DNA of 64,000 nucleotides from an uncultured Bacteroidales bacterium (GTDB taxonomy: Bacteria; Bacteroidota; Bacteroidia; Bacteroidales; P3), in assembly GCA_937884485.1 (NCBI GenBank), contig CALGCG010000057.1, positions 1 through 64,000 of the forward strand, given 5' to 3'. A program made the translations under genes and the position numbers. Below are positions 48,891-57,594 of the stretch, one piece after another. The notes under the pieces are model-generated. The model was not told the origin of the DNA and searched no databases. It was given only the letters and a program-made list of their open reading frames with translations. Within the stretch, counting starts at the first letter, position 1, and the number at the start of each line of letters is the position of its first letter.

Positions 48891-48898
48891 CAAAGATA
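48891..48898 (-). promoter_or_regulatory. Promoter of hydF, placed for a (near-)leaderless mRNA
   Basis: Minus strand TATCTTTG is followed by only CAGC before the ATG at 48886. In Bacteroidota the start lies about 5-8 bases after this box, so transcription would begin at or beside the start codon. Confidence 0.5.
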
Positions 48899-48959
48899 CG
48901 AAAAAAATAGTAATCCGCACGCGATATGTAAAAAATTCCTTTCCCCGACCCTCCAACTC

Positions 48960-49070
48960 CCTATCATGTTCTTCCCAGGAAGAGGAGGGTAAGAGGCGGG
49001 TAAGAACGAGGTAAGAAGATGGGAAGAAGATGATGCCTCTTCGGTGCTGATTATTAGATAGTTATGTGTT
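48960..49070 (+). repeat. 11-bp phased dispersed element, copy E
   Basis: Left end CCTATCATGTTCTTCC. GGTAAGA units at 48988, 48999 and 49010 and GGGAAGAAGAT at 49021 (period 11), then TCGGTGCTGATTATTAG and TTATGTG. It is nearly identical to copy A. It lies in the 390-base divergent region between hydF and the lipoprotein gene at 49278. Confidence 0.8.
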
Positions 49071-49224
49071 AAGTATTTCTGTTTTGCAAATATTTGGAAA
49101 TCAATTGATTATGATTTTGTGTTTTTTATTGTTTTACGGCAAGTGCTTATCTCTTAAAAAATGTTAAATTGCATGGTTGGTGTAGACTTTTGGGAAAAAA
49201 CCTGTTATATTATATATGAATGAT

Positions 49225-49255
49225 TTTGCACGAATGAGAAAAAAATGTATATTTG
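49225..49255 (+). promoter_or_regulatory. Promoter of the macroglobulin-like gene pair
   Basis: TTTG (49225-49228), 19 bases, TATATTTG (49248-49255). Start near 49262. This excludes the ATG at 49245 and supports translation from 49278. Confidence 0.65.
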
Positions 49256-49277
49256 CAATCATAAAAAATATTTCAAT

Positions 49278-50933
49278 ATGAGGTATTCACTTGCTCTATT
49301 GTTCTTGTTGTTAGTGTCTTGCGTTAGTGAATCGCAACGCAGGGAGGTACGTTTCTGTCCGCGCGAGGGGGCCAATCCGGCCAGCACGTGGACGCTGATG
49401 GGCATTGCGCGCAACACGGAGGATCCGCTGTGGATACGCATGGAGCGCGAGGACGGCAAGGGTGAGCCCGTGGAGTGGAAGATTGCCGGCGGCAAGGGTA
49501 CGGAGTTCCTCTACCTGCCGCCTGCGGCGCCGGGGCGCTACCTTCTGCGGGCCTCGCTGAAGAAGGGCGGCCCTTGGCTGGATGAGATTGTGGTTTTCCG
49601 GTCCGACACGGTGATGGTGTTCAATTGCGACGAGAATTTCTTCCAGATTGGCACCGAGGGTTTTATGCTCGATGCCGTCAGCGGCAAACCCATCCCGGGC
49701 GTCGAGGTGAAGGTGACCGACTACGAGGACAGTACGTGGGTGAGGACGGTGCGGACGGACTCGACGGGGGCCTACCGGCTCGAGGGTCTGGTGCCGTGGA
49801 AGGAATATGTTGTTGAATCGGGCACGCAGGTCATGGGCATTATCTACCAAGGGGATGCCTTCGGGCGCTATCGGTTCTTCGGCGACACGCTGCGCATAGT
49901 TGCCCGGGGCTTCTCGCCCGAGGGCCGGTTGGTGGACAGGGATGGCCGGAAGGTGGCCTCGGTGCGCTTCAAACCCAACGACTTGGGCGTTGGCGAGGCA
50001 ATGGCGTTGATGCCCAAGGGGAATTATTTTCACATGATTTTAAACCAGAACGATACGATTTCCGTCGTGCGGCCCGATACTGCCGACAATGCTACGTATT
50101 ATTACCCTAACTCACGTGAAATACAGACTGTTCCATCGGAGGATAACCGCTTTCGCTTCACGGTGGCGAGTCATGGCAACGAGCCGTTCCGGACGACGGT
50201 GCATGTCGATGTGATGCGCATTGCCGACCCGCAGCCCTGGCGCATGAGCACCTTCATTTCCACGCCGATATGGGCGAAGGGTATCCACCATTCGATAGAC
50301 AGTGCCGAGTTCGCCCGCCGTTTCCCGTACCTGCTGATGGACACCCTGAACCGCCATTCGCTGTCCGCGCTGCCCTCGTTTACCCTCGCGGACTCCTATG
50401 ACATCGCGATGTCGCTGGGTGATACGGCAAGCGTCGACCTGTCGCGTCTGGCGCCCGGGTCGTACCGCATCGCCCTGCAGATGCCTCTGCCGGAGGGAAG
50501 TGTGGATTCCATCGAGAGGCTCTATTTCCACTATCACACTCCCGGCTACCGCCTTGGCAGCGGTGCTTTCTATGCCGACATTGTCGGCGGGCGGCACCTG
50601 GCCGTGGGCGACACGCTGCGGGTGAAGGTGGGCAGCTGCTACCGCGGGGTGACGGTGATGTGCCAGGTGGAGGTGAATGGCAATGTGTTGGAGGTTAAGC
50701 GGTTGGAGTTCAACGACAACGATACGGTGCTTGCCCTTCCGTTGCGGCGCCGGGGCGTGGTGCAGATGAAGTTCCTGTCGATGTGGCAGGGCGAGTTTGA
50801 GTCGTGGACCGCGAGTGCCGACGTGGGGCGCACGCGGTTGGACTGGTACTGGGACGAACTCTACAGCAACAAGACGTACGACCTCTCCAGGCAGTATGAC
50901 ATCAGAAATTGGGAATTAGGAATTGGGAATTAG
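49278..50933 (+). CDS. Macroglobulin-like (MG/CarboxypepD_reg-type) lipoprotein, 551 aa
   Basis: Lipoprotein signal MRYSLALLFLLLVSCVSE. The body is a string of beta-sandwich modules: EFLYLPPAAPGRYLLRASLKK (start of an MG-type domain; residues ~75-95), VFRSDTVMVF, then a regulatory-like module FMLDAVSGKPIPGVEVKVTDYE. The C-terminal half is GDTLRVKVGSCYRGVTVMCQVEVNG. The style matches N-terminal macroglobulin domains of bacterial alpha-2-macroglobulins, but there is no thioester motif or C-terminal half. The next gene is a longer paralogue. The last codons (RNWELGIGN) come from a GGGAATTAGG tandem repeat, so the true C-terminus may have been altered. Function unknown. Confidence 0.7.
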   Translation: MRYSLALLFLLLVSCVSESQRREVRFCPREGANPASTWTLMGIARNTEDPLWIRMEREDGKGEPVEWKIAGGKGTEFLYLPPAAPGRYLLRASLKKGGPWLDEIVVFRSDTVMVFNCDENFFQIGTEGFMLDAVSGKPIPGVEVKVTDYEDSTWVRTVRTDSTGAYRLEGLVPWKEYVVESGTQVMGIIYQGDAFGRYRFFGDTLRIVARGFSPEGRLVDRDGRKVASVRFKPNDLGVGEAMALMPKGNYFHMILNQNDTISVVRPDTADNATYYYPNSREIQTVPSEDNRFRFTVASHGNEPFRTTVHVDVMRIADPQPWRMSTFISTPIWAKGIHHSIDSAEFARRFPYLLMDTLNRHSLSALPSFTLADSYDIAMSLGDTASVDLSRLAPGSYRIALQMPLPEGSVDSIERLYFHYHTPGYRLGSGAFYADIVGGRHLAVGDTLRVKVGSCYRGVTVMCQVEVNGNVLEVKRLEFNDNDTVLALPLRRRGVVQMKFLSMWQGEFESWTASADVGRTRLDWYWDELYSNKTYDLSRQYDIRNWELGIGN

Positions 50934-50935
50934 GA
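50905..50935 (+). repeat. 14-base tandem repeat at the gene junction
   Basis: AATTGGGAATTAGG occurs twice in tandem. It supplies the last codons and the TAG stop of the upstream lipoprotein gene and ends just before the next ATG at 50937. Confidence 0.6.
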
Positions 50936-50936
50936 T

Positions 50937-53498
50937 ATGAAACGATATGTTTTTGGGGTATTGTTGGTGCTGGTTGCTACCGCGTTGCAGGCGCAGGAGA
51001 ACCCCGCGCCCGTGCCGCCCAACTACGAGCGCATCGACAAGGAGACGCGCCGCTGGTTCGGGGAGTACCGCTACCGCAGCCTCGTCCGCCGCTTCGAGCG
51101 CGGCGACACGTCGCTGACCGTCGACCACTACCGTTGCCTCTACTACGGTGCCGGCCAGCGTGGCGACACCGCCTATACGCTCTCCGCCTGCAGCCGCCGT
51201 GCGGGCAACGCCGGATGGCTCCAGTTGATGGGGTTGGTTCAGGCCGTGTGGTCCTCCGGCAACGGAAGCGACACGCTGCCGTTCCACGTGGCCTCCTATG
51301 CCGATGCGCGTTATATGCGCGACGACACCGGCGACCCTGATGTGTGTTGCTCGCTGATGGGCAAGCCGTTGCGGCGGCGGACTACCGCCAGGGTGGAGCC
51401 GTTGGTTCCGCGCAGCGGACGCGACATCTTCGGCGACCGCGACAGCGTGGCCATGGTGCAGCTGGGTGTGCTGCCCACGGCGGAGCAGCGGCGCCTCTTC
51501 GACCTCGCCTCCAATCACGACCATCTGGCCAAGGATTCGCTGCGGCGCAGCTATGAGGGCAGGCCCAACGGCAGCCTGTGGTTCGACCTCCAGATGGCCG
51601 AGCGCGACGGATGGTCGTCGGATGAATACGAGTTGCAGCTCCATAGCCATCGAGGCGACACCTCGTTGCTGCTGGCGGAATACTACCTGCGCATGGCCAA
51701 GGAAGCCCTCGAGGATGCCGAGAAGTATGGCGCAGGCTATCGCTATCGGGATATTATTGGATGGTGCGATACCATCTGTCGCTTCTGGCCCTACAGCGTT
51801 GCGGCGCAGCATGCTGCCGTTTTGCGGGCAAGGGTGCTGACGGGCGATGTGCGCCTGAAAGACGACCACCGCCCCTACATCGTGCCCTATGCTGCCGGCG
51901 AGTGGGCCCTGGGCACACTGTGGCACCGCATGACGAAGAAGGTCTACCTGAGGCTGACACCGTTGGATACCTTGGAACGGGAACATCCGAAGGTGTTGAA
52001 TGAGTGGTCGATGGAGGTGACGGAACATTCCGATCTGGACTACCACGAGGCCTACGTCTACCTGCCGCCTATGCCCACGGGGCGCTACCTGCTGTGGGCT
52101 TCGGCCGACAGTCTTTTTCGTAGCTACGAGGCGCAGGAGGTCGTCTTCTCCGACCGCTACCTCATGGCCGACAAGGTGGGGCGCGGCGTGGTGATGGACA
52201 GCCGCACCGGCAAGCCCATCCAAGGTTTCGAAGTCCACCTGCAATATGAAGGCCATACCGTCGCCACCACGCGCACCGACCCCAATGGCTGCTTCGCCAT
52301 CGAGGTCCCCGATTCAGGCAACGAGTATCGCTACACGCTCTACGCCCCCTACAAAGGGGTGGACCTCGCCCGCTCCTCCCATGCCTATCATACTGACCTC
52401 TGGTATTTTGAACTCGATACCGCCCGCTTCGAGGATGACTTGGATGATGATGAGGATGACTTGGATGAGGATGATTTGGACGAAGAGGAGCCGCAGGAGG
52501 ACGAGGAAGGGAATGGCAATTTCGACGGGGAGGGATGTGACCTCTACCTCGACAGCGCCACGTGCGACAGCCTCTGGTTTTCCTATGGCTATTGGGACTA
52601 TATGAAGGGCGGAATGAAGTCCACGCCCGCGGTCGACGCCGAGCTCTCGGTGGCGCGTCTGCTGCCGCCCGCCGTCCATCGGCTCAACCACACCATGCTT
52701 TCGCGTAAAGCCGAGCATTCCATGGATTCCGCCGAGTTCGAACATCGCTTCCCAGGCTTTGCCTACAGCCCTTACATTAACAATACCGGCCTTTGGCCTG
52801 TGGCCGACAGCGTGACCCTGCGCCAGCGCTTTGCACCCGCCAGGCTTCATGCCTTCGCCCTCCCTCCGATGGCGTCCGACGGCGTCTATCGCGTCACCGT
52901 CAGGGCAGGGGAGAAGACCACGCATACCACCCTTTACCAAGGCCGCACGCCGATAACCACTTCGCATGTCGACGCCTGGGCGGAGCATCCCGGCCCGATA
53001 GCCCTCGGCGACACCATCCGCATACACCTCGCCTCGTGGCAGAAGGACGTGCAGGCCGTCGTACAGTTGGAGGTGAACGGAAGGGTGACGGATGTGCGCC
53101 GTGTTTTGCTGCATGGAAAAGAGCTGGTGCTGGAGTATCCCGTGGGCAACCAGGAGGGCATCGTGCTGTGGAAAGTGGCGTCGGTGTGGCACGGCGAGCC
53201 GTCGAACGCGGCGATAATGTTCGCAGTGGGTCCCCATGCGGGCGACTATGAAAAGCAATACAACAGCGAATTGTACTACATAGAGAACCACCTGCTCGAT
53301 TGGAGTCGCTTCTACGACGAGCAACGTCTGCGTCAGGCCCCGCAGGCCGTCTATCCCGACCGTCAGCAGTTTGTCCCGTCGGTGTGGCGCTACCTCGATC
53401 TCCGCGAGAAGGGCCTGCGTGGCATGCACCTCTATTGCCCCGGTGAATACAACCGTTGGCGCAACATCAGTTACATGTGGCGAATATTCTGCCGTTAG
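50937..53498 (+). CDS. Secreted macroglobulin-like protein with DUF4919-like N-terminus, 853 aa
   Basis: Signal peptide MKRYVFGVLLVLVATALQAQ. Residues ~40-250 resemble DUF4919 (YRSLVRRFERGDTSLTVDHYRCLYYG). MG-type modules follow: YVYLPPMPTGRYLLWASAD, VVMDSRTGKPIQGFEVHLQ. A very acidic segment (about 500-530, DDLDDDEDDLDEDDLDEEE) could bind metal. The C-terminal half parallels the upstream lipoprotein: HSMDSAEFEHRFPGFAY versus HSIDSAEFARRFPYLLM, and GDTIRIHLASWQKDVQAVVQ versus GDTLRVKVGSCYRGVTVMCQ. No thioester (CxEQ) motif. The gene starts 3 bases after its neighbour's stop. Possibly an envelope protease-protection or adhesion protein; that is inference. Confidence 0.7.
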   Translation: MKRYVFGVLLVLVATALQAQENPAPVPPNYERIDKETRRWFGEYRYRSLVRRFERGDTSLTVDHYRCLYYGAGQRGDTAYTLSACSRRAGNAGWLQLMGLVQAVWSSGNGSDTLPFHVASYADARYMRDDTGDPDVCCSLMGKPLRRRTTARVEPLVPRSGRDIFGDRDSVAMVQLGVLPTAEQRRLFDLASNHDHLAKDSLRRSYEGRPNGSLWFDLQMAERDGWSSDEYELQLHSHRGDTSLLLAEYYLRMAKEALEDAEKYGAGYRYRDIIGWCDTICRFWPYSVAAQHAAVLRARVLTGDVRLKDDHRPYIVPYAAGEWALGTLWHRMTKKVYLRLTPLDTLEREHPKVLNEWSMEVTEHSDLDYHEAYVYLPPMPTGRYLLWASADSLFRSYEAQEVVFSDRYLMADKVGRGVVMDSRTGKPIQGFEVHLQYEGHTVATTRTDPNGCFAIEVPDSGNEYRYTLYAPYKGVDLARSSHAYHTDLWYFELDTARFEDDLDDDEDDLDEDDLDEEEPQEDEEGNGNFDGEGCDLYLDSATCDSLWFSYGYWDYMKGGMKSTPAVDAELSVARLLPPAVHRLNHTMLSRKAEHSMDSAEFEHRFPGFAYSPYINNTGLWPVADSVTLRQRFAPARLHAFALPPMASDGVYRVTVRAGEKTTHTTLYQGRTPITTSHVDAWAEHPGPIALGDTIRIHLASWQKDVQAVVQLEVNGRVTDVRRVLLHGKELVLEYPVGNQEGIVLWKVASVWHGEPSNAAIMFAVGPHAGDYEKQYNSELYYIENHLLDWSRFYDEQRLRQAPQAVYPDRQQFVPSVWRYLDLREKGLRGMHLYCPGEYNRWRNISYMWRIFCR

Positions 53499-55936
53499 CG
53501 CAGTTCGACGATGGTGACGCCCACGCCTCCCAGCTCCACCTTTTCGGGGTGGAAGGAACGTACTTCGCGGATGGATTTCAGCTCCTGGTGGATGACCTGC
53601 ATGAGGATGCCGTAGCCTTTGCCGTGGAGGATGCGCACCTCCTTCTCGGAGAGGAGCAGGGCCTCGTCGATGAACTTGTGCAGCATGTCCAAGGCCTCTT
53701 CGGCGCGGTGGCCGCGGAGGTCGAGGGTGGGGTTGAAGTGGGCGCGCTTCTCGTTCATGTCGCTGTAGATGGAGGAGAACGTCTGGCTGCCCGGCTGTTT
53801 GGCCGTGGGAATCTTCTGCTTGGCGGTGCCTTGCAGGCGGCTGAGGGGGATGGTCATGCGGATGGAGTTGCTCTCCACGACGGCTTTCTTTCCCTTGATT
53901 TCGACCACCTGGCCGAAGGTCTCCTCTCCGTCGATGCGGACAATGGTGCCCACCAGAATCGGGATGTTTTTTTCTCTATCAGAACTTGAAGAACTGTCGG
54001 AACTGCGACTCTTTTCTTTTTGTTCTTTTAGTTCTGATTGAGCTTTGATGTTCTGTTCTGTGGCTTCGGCCAGGCGGGCGCGGGCTTGCTGGGTGGCTTC
54101 CTTCTCGGCGTGGGCGCTCTTGATGTCACTGATGGTGCGCTCGACGGTGCGGTTGGCACCCTCGAGGATCTGCTGTGCCTCGCGGCGGGCGCCGCCGATG
54201 ATTTCGTTGCGGCGTGCCTGGAGGTTGTCGCTCAGGCGCTGGTATTTCTGCGTCACCTCGCTCAGGAACTCGTCGGCCACACGCAGCTCCTCCTTTTTCT
54301 TCTCGATTTCTTTCTTGTCCAGCTCCAGCTGTTGCAGCTGGTGCTCGAAGTTGAGCTGTTCGCGGCCCACTTTCTCGCCTGCGCGGTCGAGGATGTCCTT
54401 GGGGAAACCGATGCTTTCGGCAATCTCGAAGGCAAAGCTGGAACCGGGGTGGCCGACGTTGAGGCGGTAGAGGGGGCGCATGTGTTCGGTGTCGAAGAGC
54501 ATGGCTCCGTTGACGACACCGGGCATGTGGTCGGCCAGGAGTTTGAGGTCGGCATAGTGGGTGGTGACGACGCCGAAGGCCCCTTTGTCGTACAGCTCTT
54601 CGAGGACGGCCTCGGCGATGGCGCAGCCGGAGCGCGGCTCGGTGCCGCCGCCCAGCTCGTCGAGGAGGAAGAGGGTGCTCTCGTTGGCGCTGGCCAGGAG
54701 CTCCTTCATGTTCTGCAGGTGCGAGGTGTAGGTGGAGAGGTCGTTGTCGAGGCTCTGCTGGTCGCCGATGTCAATGAAGACGGAGGAGAAGAGGCCGCAC
54801 TCCGATGTGGGGCGCAGGGGTACGGGCATGCCGCATTGCAGCATGTATTGTATCAGCCCCACGGCTTTGAGCAGCACGGACTTGCCGCCGGCGTTGGGGC
54901 CGGAGATAATGAGGATGCGGGAGGATTGAGAATCCAGTTGCAGGCTGAAAGGTATCACACAGTCTTTTTTCTGCAGATAGAGTATCGGGTGGCGTGCGTC
55001 GAGCCATTCGATGCGGGGCTCGGGGTGGAGCAGAGGCACGGCGGCGTTGAGCTCCACGGCCACGCGGGCTTTGGCACGGAGGAAGTCGATGCGGGCCAGG
55101 AAGCGGTAGGCCTCCTCGAGCTGCGGCAGCAGGGGCCGCAGGCGGTCGCTGAAGGTGAGGAGGATGCGCTGTATCTCGTGGCGTTCGTCGAAGTCCAGCT
55201 CGCGCAGGTCGTTGCCCAGCTCCACCACCTCGGAAGGCTCGACGAAGGCTGTCTGGTGGCTGGCACTCTCGTCCTGTATGAGGCCGCGCATCTTGCGGCG
55301 GTGGGTGGTGAGGAGGGGGATGACGGGACGGCCGTCGCGGATGGTTACCTCGGCGCCTTCGGGGGCCCAGCCTTCGCGCTTGGCGCGGGCCAGGGCGCTG
55401 TTGACCTGGGCGTCGACCTCGGCGGCCTTGCGGGCCTTGGTGCGCCGTATCTCGGCCAGGGCGGGGGAGGCGTTGTCGTAGAGCTCGCCGTGGTCGTCGA
55501 TGAGCTGGCCCAGGAGCGAGTTGATGACGTTGAGCTGCGAGGCTTTGCCGCCGTAGCCCAGCTCCACCTCGACGGCCACATTTCGCAGCGCCTCGTATTG
55601 TATGTGTTCCTCGGCGGTGAGGAAATAGTAGCATTCGCGGATGGTGCGCAGGGAGAGCTTGAGGTCGAAGAGGGCCTCGATGGGGATGAAGGTGTTGCCC
55701 ACGCGCAGGTGGGTGAAGATGGGGGTGAGGTCGATGAAGTCCTGCTGGGGGAACTCGCTTTCCATAAGCACGATCTGTCGCATCTCCTCGGTGAGCTGCA
55801 GCTCGTGGCGCAGGGTGTCGTAGTTGGTGGAGAAGTCCATGGCGTCGACCATCTGGCGGGCCAGGGCGTTGGTGGTGTGCTCCGCCACCATCTGGCGGAT
55901 GCGGTCGAAGCCGAGTTTCTGTTCTATATTGTTCAT
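53495..55936 (-). CDS. mutS2: MutS2 family ATPase/endonuclease
   Basis: 813 residues. N-terminal helical lever domains (QKLGFDRIRQMVAEHTTNAL), ATPase with Walker A ILIISGPNAGGKSVLLKAVG and FLLDELGGGTEPRSG, a coiled coil (LELDKKEIEKKKEELRVADEF), a KOW-like strand region and a C-terminal Smr nuclease domain (TLDLRGHRAEEALDMLHKF; RILHGKGYGILMQVI). MutS2 limits homologous recombination and, in some bacteria, rescues collided ribosomes. It lacks the mismatch-recognition domain of MutS. It starts directly at the end of the nitrilase gene and overlaps the convergent macroglobulin-like gene by 4 bases. A Ser-rich insert (SRSSDSSSSSDRE) precedes the KOW-like region. Confidence 0.95.
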   Translation of the reverse strand: MNNIEQKLGFDRIRQMVAEHTTNALARQMVDAMDFSTNYDTLRHELQLTEEMRQIVLMESEFPQQDFIDLTPIFTHLRVGNTFIPIEALFDLKLSLRTIRECYYFLTAEEHIQYEALRNVAVEVELGYGGKASQLNVINSLLGQLIDDHGELYDNASPALAEIRRTKARKAAEVDAQVNSALARAKREGWAPEGAEVTIRDGRPVIPLLTTHRRKMRGLIQDESASHQTAFVEPSEVVELGNDLRELDFDERHEIQRILLTFSDRLRPLLPQLEEAYRFLARIDFLRAKARVAVELNAAVPLLHPEPRIEWLDARHPILYLQKKDCVIPFSLQLDSQSSRILIISGPNAGGKSVLLKAVGLIQYMLQCGMPVPLRPTSECGLFSSVFIDIGDQQSLDNDLSTYTSHLQNMKELLASANESTLFLLDELGGGTEPRSGCAIAEAVLEELYDKGAFGVVTTHYADLKLLADHMPGVVNGAMLFDTEHMRPLYRLNVGHPGSSFAFEIAESIGFPKDILDRAGEKVGREQLNFEHQLQQLELDKKEIEKKKEELRVADEFLSEVTQKYQRLSDNLQARRNEIIGGARREAQQILEGANRTVERTISDIKSAHAEKEATQQARARLAEATEQNIKAQSELKEQKEKSRSSDSSSSSDREKNIPILVGTIVRIDGEETFGQVVEIKGKKAVVESNSIRMTIPLSRLQGTAKQKIPTAKQPGSQTFSSIYSDMNEKRAHFNPTLDLRGHRAEEALDMLHKFIDEALLLSEKEVRILHGKGYGILMQVIHQELKSIREVRSFHPEKVELGGVGVTIVELR

Positions 55937-56692
55937 TTAATCGAAGTCAAGGTATAAAGGCCATTTCTGGCGGAAGGAGTCGAGGCGTTGGCGGTCGAGG
56001 GTGGCGGTGAGGCAGAGGGAGCCGTCGGCGGTGCCGACGGGCATGCTGAAGCCTTTGTAGTCGACGATGGCGCTGTCGCCGCTGTATTCGCCGCCGACGC
56101 CGTCGATGCCCATGCGGTTGCAGCCGACGACATAGCTGAGGTTCTCGATGGCGCGGGCGCGGAGGAGGGTGGTCCAGGCCTCGCGGCGGCTGGCGGGCCA
56201 GTTGGCGCAGACGAGGAGGAGGTCGTAGGCCAGGCCGTCGTTGCGGAGCCACTTGGGGAAGCGCAGGTCGTAGCAGACGGCAGGCTTGATGCGCCACCCT
56301 TTGTATTCGAAGACCATGCGACAGGTGCCGCGGCTGATGATGTCGTGCTCGCCGCTGGGACGGAAGGTGTGGGCTTTGTCGTAAAAGCCATAGGTGCCGT
56401 CGGGCAGGACCCAATGCAAGCGGTTGAAGCAGCAGTCGCCCTCGCGGACAATCCAGGTGCCGACGAGGAGCACGTTGTGTTTCGAGGCCATCCCCTGTGC
56501 CCAGCGCAGGGTGGGACCGTCGGGGGCTTCGGCCAGCGAGGCCATGTGGTCGCCGAAGCCGGTGGTGAAGGTCTCGGGAATGACGAAGATGTCGGTTCCC
56601 GATGGAACGGACGTCAAAGCCTCCGCCACCTGACGGCGGTTCTCTTCGGGCTGCGCCCAGACGATGTCGTGTTGATAGAGGGTTATGACCAT
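55937..56692 (-). CDS. Nitrilase-superfamily amidase (YafV/omega-amidase type)
   Basis: 251 residues. The Glu-Lys-Cys triad is visible: Glu in FVIPETFTTGF, Lys in YGFYDKAHTFRP, Cys in KPAVCYDLRFP. LLLVCANWPASRREAW is typical of the YafV/Nit2 branch, which hydrolyses alpha-ketoglutaramate or alpha-ketosuccinamate (omega-amidase, metabolite repair). Cytosolic. Its start overlaps ribF by 10 bases and its stop abuts the mutS2 start. Confidence 0.88.
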   Translation of the reverse strand: MVITLYQHDIVWAQPEENRRQVAEALTSVPSGTDIFVIPETFTTGFGDHMASLAEAPDGPTLRWAQGMASKHNVLLVGTWIVREGDCCFNRLHWVLPDGTYGFYDKAHTFRPSGEHDIISRGTCRMVFEYKGWRIKPAVCYDLRFPKWLRNDGLAYDLLLVCANWPASRREAWTTLLRARAIENLSYVVGCNRMGIDGVGGEYSGDSAIVDYKGFSMPVGTADGSLCLTATLDRQRLDSFRQKWPLYLDFD

Positions 56693-57594
56693 AGGCGTGT
56701 CTGTTCGAGGTCTTTCTGCAGCTGCTGCTGCAGCGCTTCGGGGGTGGAGAAATGCTTGATGTCGCGCAGGCGGTGGAGGAACTCGACGTTGACCGTCTGG
56801 CCGTAGAGGTCGCCTTGGAAGTCGAGCAGGTGTACCTCGAGGGTGGGGCGGTCGATGCCGAAGGTGGGGGCTGCGCCGAGGTTGGCCATGCCGACAAGGG
56901 TGGAGAGTTTGACGGCGTAGACGCCCTCCTTGGGGAGCATCTTGCGGGTCTGGGAGAGGTCGATGTTGGCGGTGGGAAATCCGAGAGTATGGCCCACGCC
57001 GCGGCCGTGCTGCACGGCTCCCGTGACGGCGAAGGGGCGTCCCAGCAGGGCCGAGGTCTCGTCGACGGCGCCGCGCTCCAGGGTCTCGCGGATGCGGCTG
57101 GAGCTGATGGGGGAGCCCTCCACCTGATAGGGTTCGCCACGATGCAGGGAGAATCCCAACTCGGAGGCCAAAAGCGGCAGACGGTCGAAGTCGTCGTTCA
57201 GCTTGCTCCCGAAACGGCTGTCATAACCCACCAGGAGGGCGCGCATATTCAGCTGCTCGAAGAGCAGGCGTGCCATCGTGCAGGCCGACAGCTGTGCCAC
57301 CTCGGCGGTGAAGGGCAGCACGGCGACATACTTCGCGCCGGCATTGAACAGCAGCCGCAGGTGCTCCTCGGGGTCGTCGAGCCAGTATTCGCTCTGCCGG
57401 CGTCCGAGGACGAAGGAGGGGTGGCTGGTGAGGGTGACAATCAGGGGTGAAAGGTGGTGGTGGGAGGAGGAAAGTTGGCGGATGAGGGCCTGGTGGCCAC
57501 GGTGCACGCCGTCGAACACACCCACGGTCGCCGCCGTGGGTTCTTCGATGCGGTCCACCGTACCCTCTTGCCCGTATATTTTCAGTTCAAGCAT
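56683..57594 (-). CDS. ribF: Bifunctional riboflavin kinase/FAD synthetase RibF
   Basis: 303 residues from ATG 57594 (MLELKIYGQEG); the longer frame upstream has no coding character and overlaps the outer-membrane gene. The nucleotidyltransferase domain has AATVGVFDGVHRGHQALIRQ (HxGH motif) and VEGSPISSSRIRETL; the C-terminal riboflavin kinase domain has GRPFAVTGAVQHGRGVGHTLGFPTANI (the GFPTAN motif). It makes FMN and FAD from riboflavin. The start codon shares one base with the stop of the upstream gene (TAATG). Confidence 0.95.
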   Translation of the reverse strand: MLELKIYGQEGTVDRIEEPTAATVGVFDGVHRGHQALIRQLSSSHHHLSPLIVTLTSHPSFVLGRRQSEYWLDDPEEHLRLLFNAGAKYVAVLPFTAEVAQLSACTMARLLFEQLNMRALLVGYDSRFGSKLNDDFDRLPLLASELGFSLHRGEPYQVEGSPISSSRIRETLERGAVDETSALLGRPFAVTGAVQHGRGVGHTLGFPTANIDLSQTRKMLPKEGVYAVKLSTLVGMANLGAAPTFGIDRPTLEVHLLDFQGDLYGQTVNVEFLHRLRDIKHFSTPEALQQQLQKDLEQTRLWS

